64,000 nucleotides of DNA, taken from NCBI GenBank assembly GCA_032158295.1, contig CM063255.1, positions 4,431,501 through 4,495,500 of the forward strand. The letters are read 5' to 3'. A model generated the notes under the pieces. The model was not told the origin of the DNA. It saw nothing but the letters and a program-made list of their open reading frames with translations, and did not search any database. Position numbers and translations under genes: made by a program. The stretch is from Pycnopodia helianthoides. Taxonomy: Eukaryota; Echinodermata; Asteroidea; Forcipulatida; Asteriidae. The first letter of the stretch is position 1. Every line of letters starts with the position of its first letter. Of this stretch, positions 59,547-64,000 are shown one piece after another.

Positions 59547-62077
59547 GTAAGTGCAACCAGTGAATTTCCCTGATAAATACGTTCGTATGAACAGTCAAGT
59601 TTACAAGTGAATTAATTTGTTTTCTTTCAGCCAGCTACTGGAAGTTGCAATTGCCCCTATGGGCTTCTGGTAATCAATGGAGCCAGTTTGTGTTGAGTGG
59701 GCGTGGCTTACTACAGTGGAATCAAGTCAAACTTACAAACAGAGGACAATTTGATAACATCTGTGTTACTGAGAAACCCATTTCTGTACCTTGTCTCAGT
59801 GAAATTCCCTTATAATAGTGATAATAATAGTGGCTTCTTATAAAGTGCTCATATCCGTCACTCAGTGACGCTCAAGGCGCTTCAACATTCAGTGTTTTCC
59901 TGCAAGGTATTGTGGAGCTACGTTTTGAAGTATTAGACCTATTCCTTTACAGAGCACCATGTAACGGTTTACAAGGTGCTGTGGCGCAATATGCAGCCAA
60001 TCAAACCCGAACCAACTTTCACCAGGGTTGCCACCTACTCTTGGGGCTAAAACAGGGTTATCTACATCACAGTCCGTAAGGACGCAGGCATGGGTATCAT
60101 CCACTAGGAGCCTGGCTGGTATACAGACTTCCATCGGGTTCCCACTTGATCCCACTTTCTCTAAAATGATTTGTGTTATATGTCAACAGAGACTTCCGGT
60201 TGGTGCCCGTGTGATCCGGGCTATGCCCAACACCCCGTGCGGAATCGGGGAAGGAGCAACCATGTACACATGTGGAAGTGCCGTCAAGGAAGAGGACAAG
60301 AAATTAACGCAGAAATACTTCCGAAGTTTAGGGTACTGCATGGAAGGAGATGAGACTATGATTGATGCCGTGATGGCAGTGAGTGGCAGCGGACCTGCAT
60401 ACGTAAGTTGGTAGTCTCAACAGTAATCATGTCAAACTTACAAACTAAGCCTTAAATTAAAAACAGGGCCCAATTTCATAGAGCTGCTTTTAAAAGCAGT
60501 AAATATTGCTTTACAGTTTTCTGCTTGGCAGAAATGAGCAGGACACCGATCACAAATTGTAGTTGACATGGTAGTTTGGCTGGTAACCATATATGCTGAG
60601 CTACTTTCATTGCTTAAGCAGCTCTATGAAATAAGGCCCAGGGCCAATTTCATCGAATTTCTTAAGCACAATAAGGAGCTAAGCAAAACAAAATTATGCT
60701 TACCAGAAAAAGGTTACCGGCCAAACTGCCATGTCACATATACAATTTGTGACGGGTATCCTGCTAGTTTCTGCTCAGCAGAAAAATGTTAAGCGATATT
60801 TTCTGCTTGAGCAGCTCTCTATGAAATTGGGCCCAGGAGACAGTCTGATAACATCTGTGTGACTAAGAAAACCCAATTTCCGTACCTTGTCTCACTACAG
60901 GCGTACATAGCCATAGATGCGTTGGCAGACGGAGGGGTTAAGATGGGCCTACCCAGAGAAATTGCCATCAAGTTGGCAGCACAAACACTACTGGTAAGTG
61001 TAAAGATGCAGGGCAGATCATATCATAAAGACTCTGTGAGAGGCGGTGTTATTCTGGACTCAACTCCGTGTGTGTTTATTAAGGACTCCTGACATGTCTC
61101 AGCTATACATGTTATGCAAAGGGCGCCACCTCTTGGTGGTTGTTATACATGGGAAGCACTGGGTATGTTACATCCCCCTTTTAAAAAAACAAAACAAATC
61201 TTACTAAAATATTTTTTCTTCCTGAACTTGAATCGTTTGAGAAAAAGAGAACAAAAAGGTCCAGTTTTTTTTTTTTTAAATGCATGAATACGAACATGGG
61301 CAAAAATTAGCAACTACAAAACCTTGTTTCCAAAAAATCTGATTGTAAACATCTTGAAGGATAATTTGTGAATAAACAAGTGTTGTTGTTTTCTAGAAGT
61401 TTTCTAGAAGACATTCATATAGCGCATAATGCCGCATCAGTTTACATTATTTATCGGGGTTAACATTGAGCCCGGGATTCAGGTATGTTTATACAATCAC
61501 CATGGTAATGATGAGGATGATGATAAGACTACAGGCAATCACTAATCAGTGCAATATCCGGTAGAGTTAATCACGCTCCAGTGACTACGCTTCTTACAAG
61601 CGAATACAAACAAAAACATTGAAATGAAATAAATAAAGCAAAAGTTACAAGAATAAAGATTCAACTCTGCGAGTGAATACATTGGAAAAAGAATAAAATG
61701 GAAAAAAGAAATAGCTGTTGGGAAGCAGTAATGGTCTCATTTTTTCAACCCAAGCCAATTTTTTTTTCTTCAAAGGCTGAATGGCAACTCCTCATACAAA
61801 AAGATGACAGAGATTTTGGGGTTGAACAAAGAGAAAAAAAGACAAAATGTTATGTTTTGTTATTGCATCGTTGTTTCAGGGGTCAGCAAAGCTAGTTCTA
61901 CAAGGTGAGAAACATCCATCTGAGCTGAAAGATGACGTCTGTTCCCCCGGAGGAACGACCATTGATGCAATCCACCAGCTGGAGAAGGGAGGCTTCCGCA
62001 AGTGCCTTATAGAAGCTGTGGAGGCAGCCTGCCTCAAGGCCAAAGTGCTGAATGCAGCCAATACGCAGCGGAAATAA
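59235..62077 (+). CDS. PYCR: Pyrroline-5-carboxylate reductase, PYCR3-type; whole gene span, 4 coding exons
   Basis: P5CR reduces pyrroline-5-carboxylate to proline with NAD(P)H. Four exons join in phase 0 throughout and give 271 aa, the usual length for the short (PYCR3-like) form. The N-terminal Rossmann fold shows [10 protein letters not shown]; then come [15 protein letters not shown], the [15 protein letters not shown] block, SGSGPAY, the dimer-domain [15 protein letters not shown], and [17 protein letters not shown] near the end. The phrases ASAPTARNL and [11 protein letters not shown] resemble human PYCR3 more than PYCR1/2. There is no mitochondrial presequence, which fits a cytosolic enzyme. 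The chosen start is the first in-frame ATG, in a CACC context. Introns carry SINE and family G inserts. It sits head to head with GLS. Confidence 0.93.
59818..60017 (-). mobile_element. SINE family F (type 1) fragment in PYCR intron 1
   Basis: AATAGTGGCTTCTTATAAAGTG, CCGTCACTCAGTGACGC and CACCATGTAACGGTTTACAAG. Confidence 0.82.
60190..60402 (+). CDS. PYCR: PYCR exon 2
   Basis: 213 bp from [17 protein letters not shown] to the substrate motif SGSGPAY. Acceptor CAACAG, donor GTAAGT. Intron 1 contains a reverse SINE tail (59818-60017). Confidence 0.93.
60465..60836. mobile_element. Two MITE family G copies in tandem, PYCR intron 2
   Basis: The first spans 60,465-60,640 and the second 60,641-60,836 in opposite orientation; ends GGGCCCAATTTCATAGAGCTG and CTATGAAATTGGGCCC. 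Confidence 0.85.
60901..60993 (+). CDS. PYCR: PYCR exon 3
   Basis: 93 bp, [20 protein letters not shown] through AQTLL, the conserved helix of the dimerisation domain. Acceptor CTACAG, donor GTAAGT. Intron 2 is largely two family G elements. Confidence 0.94.
60994..61879 (+). other. PYCR: PYCR intron 3
   Basis: No recognised repeat; ends with TTGTTTCAG acceptor. Confidence 0.6.
61880..62077 (+). CDS. PYCR: PYCR exon 4 (stop)
   Basis: 198 bp, from [19 protein letters not shown] through [10 protein letters not shown] to NAANTQRK and TAA. Acceptor TTTCAG. Confidence 0.94.
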   Translation, partial: GSAKLVLQGEKHPSELKDDVCSPGGTTIDAIHQLEKGGFRKCLIEAVEAACLKAKVLNAANTQRK

Positions 62078-62221
62078 CACTTAAACAACTTCATTCACTA
62101 TCCAAAGAGAACTTACAGTCTAGCTCAGGTCAGAGGCTCTCCAACCCAGTCATGCCAGTATAGTTCAGCGACCACAATTAGATAACTTTATGAAAGAAAT
62201 GATGAAATAATTATGTGACAA

Positions 62222-62450
62222 AGTCGTTCGTCAGTGCAAAAAACATCTAAAATAGCACTTACGTTACGCGCGAGTTTGAAACTGTCAAAATGTTGTATCT
62301 CGCTTAGAATAGCCCGGATGTACGCACAGAACAAGTACGCACTGAGATACAGCGTTTTTGCACGGAGCATTTTTGTGCGAGATGCAACGTTTTTGCAAAA
62401 TTGAGATTTTACATTTTTTGCACTGATGCGAGGATATGTTGCCATTATTA
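62222..62450. repeat. Dispersed repeat family M, copy 2
   Basis: GTCAGTGCAAAAAACATCT, CGCGCGAGTTTGAAACTGTC and GCACGGAGCATTTTTGTGCG, inverted relative to 22,470-22,680. Confidence 0.7.
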
Positions 62451-62475
62451 CAATTGGAGTTTGTAAACCTCTATA

Positions 62476-62481
62476 AATAAA
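62476..62481 (+). terminator. PYCR: Candidate PYCR polyadenylation signal AATAAA
   Basis: AATAAA about 400 bp after the PYCR stop, beyond a copy of dispersed repeat M that would form part of the 3'UTR. Confidence 0.45.
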
Positions 62482-62631
62482 ACATACTGTAGACTCAGGG
62501 TTTTGTTTCAGTTAAGTGATTGTAATTGAGTTGGGTTGAAAAGTTACTGCCTTGTTGAAACAGTCCGGGTCTTGTCGAGCAGCATTATGGAGCAGTAAAT
62601 GAAAGAATATAACTTTTTTTTAAAATAATTT

Positions 62632-62855
62632 TGGGTTGAACAAAGAAAAATTGACTAGAGCAGGACTTGAACCTGCTACCTCCGGATTAACGTGCCGGCA
62701 CTCTACCAACAGATGTATTCTAGCCGTACGATGGCGGGGTCGCTATTTAGTCAAAATCTTTGCTTGAGGGTGCCAGTCGGAAGCCATTCAACCTGTAACT
62801 GCCGTATAGCCAGGGATCATATCCAATATTACGATACAATCTGGGAAGCAGCAGC
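62632..62855 (-). mobile_element. SINE family E, copy 7, with extended leader
   Basis: Reverse tRNA-like module at about 62,652-62,723, then the leader GAGGGTGCCAGTCGGAAGCC and the further upstream part CTGCCGTATAGCCAGGGATC. Confidence 0.82.
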
Positions 62856-63091
62856 AGAGGGATCACCTTAGAGGGATACAACTTTTTTGTTTCAAATTAA
62901 CAAATCTCAGTCTTTTGTTATTTTTTTAGTAAGCCGTTGTTTGCCTTTATGTTTACAAATTTTACTTGCTATACATGTAAATACAATTTTTTGTCTTTTT
63001 CTATTGCTATTTCTTTTTTTCTTTAAGGATGCATTCTAATGTCTATTATTCTGCTTGATTTAGGCCATTCCTTTTATACCAGGGTAAACGG

Positions 63092-63640
63092 GCCTAGGGC
63101 TCGATTTCACACAAAGAGCTGAGATTGATCGTAACTGCGAATCAATCTTTAAAGGAACATTACAGAGTTGGTTTTTGCTAACAAAATAGTTGCTGGCAGT
63201 GTAAGCACTTTATGTAATCCACCATATACATAAACTGACAAACCTGTAGAAGTTTGAGATCGATTGGCCATCTGGGTCACGAGAAAATAGTGAAAAACCG
63301 ATTACACATTTTGCATGAAATCGTATAGATTCAACAAATGAATAAAACGCTCACTGAGCGATAAACTCCAATCGGAAAATTAGTTTATTCATTTCTCATC
63401 AAATATGGCATTTCGGACAGAAATATTTCAAGGGATGTTTTCTACTATCATCATCATTAGACAGTGTAAGTCTTATGTAAATCTGTGATCAAAAAGTATA
63501 TTTTACAAGTTTTTTTCTTACCAATTCTGTAATGTTCCTTTAAATCGCTAAGCAAAGTGTGATGTCACAATACAAATCACTATGGTGGTACCGACAACCC
63601 ATCTTAAAATGAACCATACTACTTTGTAAAATCGAGCCCT
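63092..63640. repeat. Family O, copy 3, split by a family A MITE
   Basis: GGGCTCGATTTCACACAAAG ... GTAAAATCGAGCCCTGG; the ends form an inverted repeat. Confidence 0.8.
63149..63543 (+). mobile_element. TTAA MITE family A, copy 10, nested in family O
   Basis: TTAA both sides; an uninterrupted relative of the target is at 24112-24240. Confidence 0.92.
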
Positions 63641-64000
63641 GGGAGTTTCAGTTGTGATTTGTCTTCCAAGAAATTCCACGCCTGTTCTAAACTGTTTTTC
63701 ATTTCGTTTTCATTTTATGTGTTTTAAGTGCGCTGCTTTGAAAGTTATGTACAAGTTATTGACCCATTTCACCAAATGTCATCACATGATGAATCTTAAT
63801 TGCGCCATTTTGGGAGTTAGATTTCCAGTGCGCATTTCAACTTCAGTGCGCATGCCCCACAGATTTCACTAAACAACCACTAGTTAACCACTGGTCCTTG
63901 CGGGATCTTGAAACGGTGCACTAAAAGTATTTGATTTTATTTGTTACTAGTTAAATAATTGAAAGGTTCAATAGACCGCTACATGGCTGAGCATCACGGA

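Noticed and set aside
60028..60180. Extension of PYCR exon 2 upstream through an open frame
   Set aside because: The frame is open but the sequence is unlike the family; the CAACAG acceptor at 60189 joins phase-perfectly to exon 1.

Overview
The window is animal nuclear DNA: intron-rich, mostly AT-rich, and very dense in short non-autonomous mobile elements. The three recognisable genes are animal genes with canonical GT..AG introns: an odd-skipped/bowl-type zinc-finger terminal exon, a KGA-type mitochondrial glutaminase, and a four-exon pyrroline-5-carboxylate reductase. Together with the repeat landscape this suggests a marine invertebrate deuterostome, most likely an echinoderm and perhaps a sea star. 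The phylum is an inference; no species call can be made from the sequence alone.

Layout. 1-8,472: intron or upstream DNA of the zinc-finger gene, filled with repeats, including a 27-bp minisatellite at 5,203-6,030. 8,473-8,878 (+): last coding exon of an OSR/bowl-like C2H2 transcription factor; its earlier fingers lie outside the window. 8,879-24,392: gene-free DNA with stacked MITEs, SINEs, foldback elements and a 15-bp minisatellite. 24,393-57,848 (-): a complete 13-exon glutaminase (GLS) gene whose introns carry most of the mobile elements, an 85-bp satellite, a telomere-like array, a LINE fragment and two partial exon duplications. 57,849-59,132: gap between divergent genes. 59,235-62,077 (+): PYCR, four coding exons, 271 aa. 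62,078-64,000: repeats.

How the genes relate. GLS makes glutamate from glutamine; PYCR makes proline from pyrroline-5-carboxylate, which is itself made from glutamate. They are head to head about 1.4 kb apart, so a shared regulatory region is possible. GLS exon 5 carries two single-base frame breaks (sequence error or real lesion) and is preceded by a (CT)n microsatellite that serves as its polypyrimidine tract.

The most unusual signal is in the repeats. Several families of about 350-400-bp elements (A, B, C, D, Q here) are flanked by TTAA and have different ends, but share an internal core. Families A, B and C also carry a palindrome at their midpoint. The palindrome sequence differs between families, and even between copies of one family, while the pairing is kept. 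Elements also sit end to end or nested at each other's TTAA sites, and one copy is a chimera of two families.
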